From NCBI GenBank assembly GCA_002451715.1, contig DKDD01000142.1:1-5014 (forward strand): a stretch of 5,014 nt of DNA, in the 5' to 3' direction. Shown here one piece after another: positions 4,990-5,014 of this stretch. Under the pieces are notes generated by a model. That model saw only the letters and a program-made list of their open reading frames with translations. It searched no databases and had not been told where the DNA came from. Position 1 is the first letter of the stretch; each line of letters starts with the position of its first letter. A program made the position numbers and the translations under genes. This stretch comes from Ruminococcaceae bacterium UBA6857. GTDB lineage: Bacteria > Bacillota > Clostridia > Oscillospirales > Acutalibacteraceae.

Positions 4990-5014
4990 GGGCCATTAGC
5001 TCAGTTGGTTAGAG
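4990..5014 (+). tRNA. 5' end of a tRNA gene, tRNA-Ile-like
   Basis: The window ends inside a tRNA. GGGCCAT (4990-4996) is the 5' acceptor strand. The D arm follows, GCTC-AGTTGGTTA-GAG, including the box A promoter-like pattern conserved in tRNAs. GGGCC-TAGCTCAG-TGGTTAGAG is usual for bacterial tRNA-Ile(GAT), but the anticodon lies outside the window, so the identity is a guess. It is the only gene here on the plus strand and may open a tRNA or rRNA cluster. Confidence 0.88.

Overview
The window looks like chromosomal DNA of a low-to-moderate-GC anaerobic Firmicute, probably of the Clostridia / Oscillospiraceae-Ruminococcaceae type. The signs are strong GGAGG ribosome binding sites, TTGACA/TATAAT promoters, a split proton-translocating transhydrogenase, and a secreted protein with the 'CTExG...C / GHDFGEW' cysteine repeats common in gut Clostridia. 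This placement is inference; there is no rRNA or other phylogenetic marker except the first 25 nt of a tRNA.

Layout. All protein genes read on the minus strand, so transcription runs from right to left. From the right edge: a plus-strand tRNA gene (tRNA-Ile-like, cut by the window end) has a near-consensus promoter. A gene-poor stretch of about 370 nt follows, holding inverted repeats and a possible gene remnant. Next come a very short Ser/Thr-rich lipoprotein (4345-4614), which may be truncated, and a TetR-family regulator (3488-4180) whose promoter overlaps a palindrome. Then comes a secreted cysteine-repeat protein of 424 aa (2020-3294), whose mRNA leader is almost entirely two back-to-back hairpins. 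A 40-aa amphipathic peptide gene (1808-1930) follows, closed by a strong terminator. After about 370 nt without a convincing gene come pntAa (206-1363) and the start of pntAb (1-108, running off the left edge).

How they work together. PntAa is the soluble NAD(H)-binding domain I of the membrane transhydrogenase and PntAb is the first part of its membrane domain; pntB would be expected beyond the left edge. A terminator-like hairpin lies in the 97-nt gap between pntAa and pntAb, which may set the ratio of soluble to membrane subunits. The secreted protein and the small peptide may form one transcription unit ending at 1733-1770. The TetR gene probably represses itself; its other targets are not evident here.

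I see no CRISPR array, insertion sequence, toxin-antitoxin pair or clear defence system. The least explained items are the Cys-rich amphipathic tail of the secreted protein with the adjacent peptide gene, the in-frame continuation beyond the lipoprotein stop, and the 63-nt-period repeat near 4700-4780.
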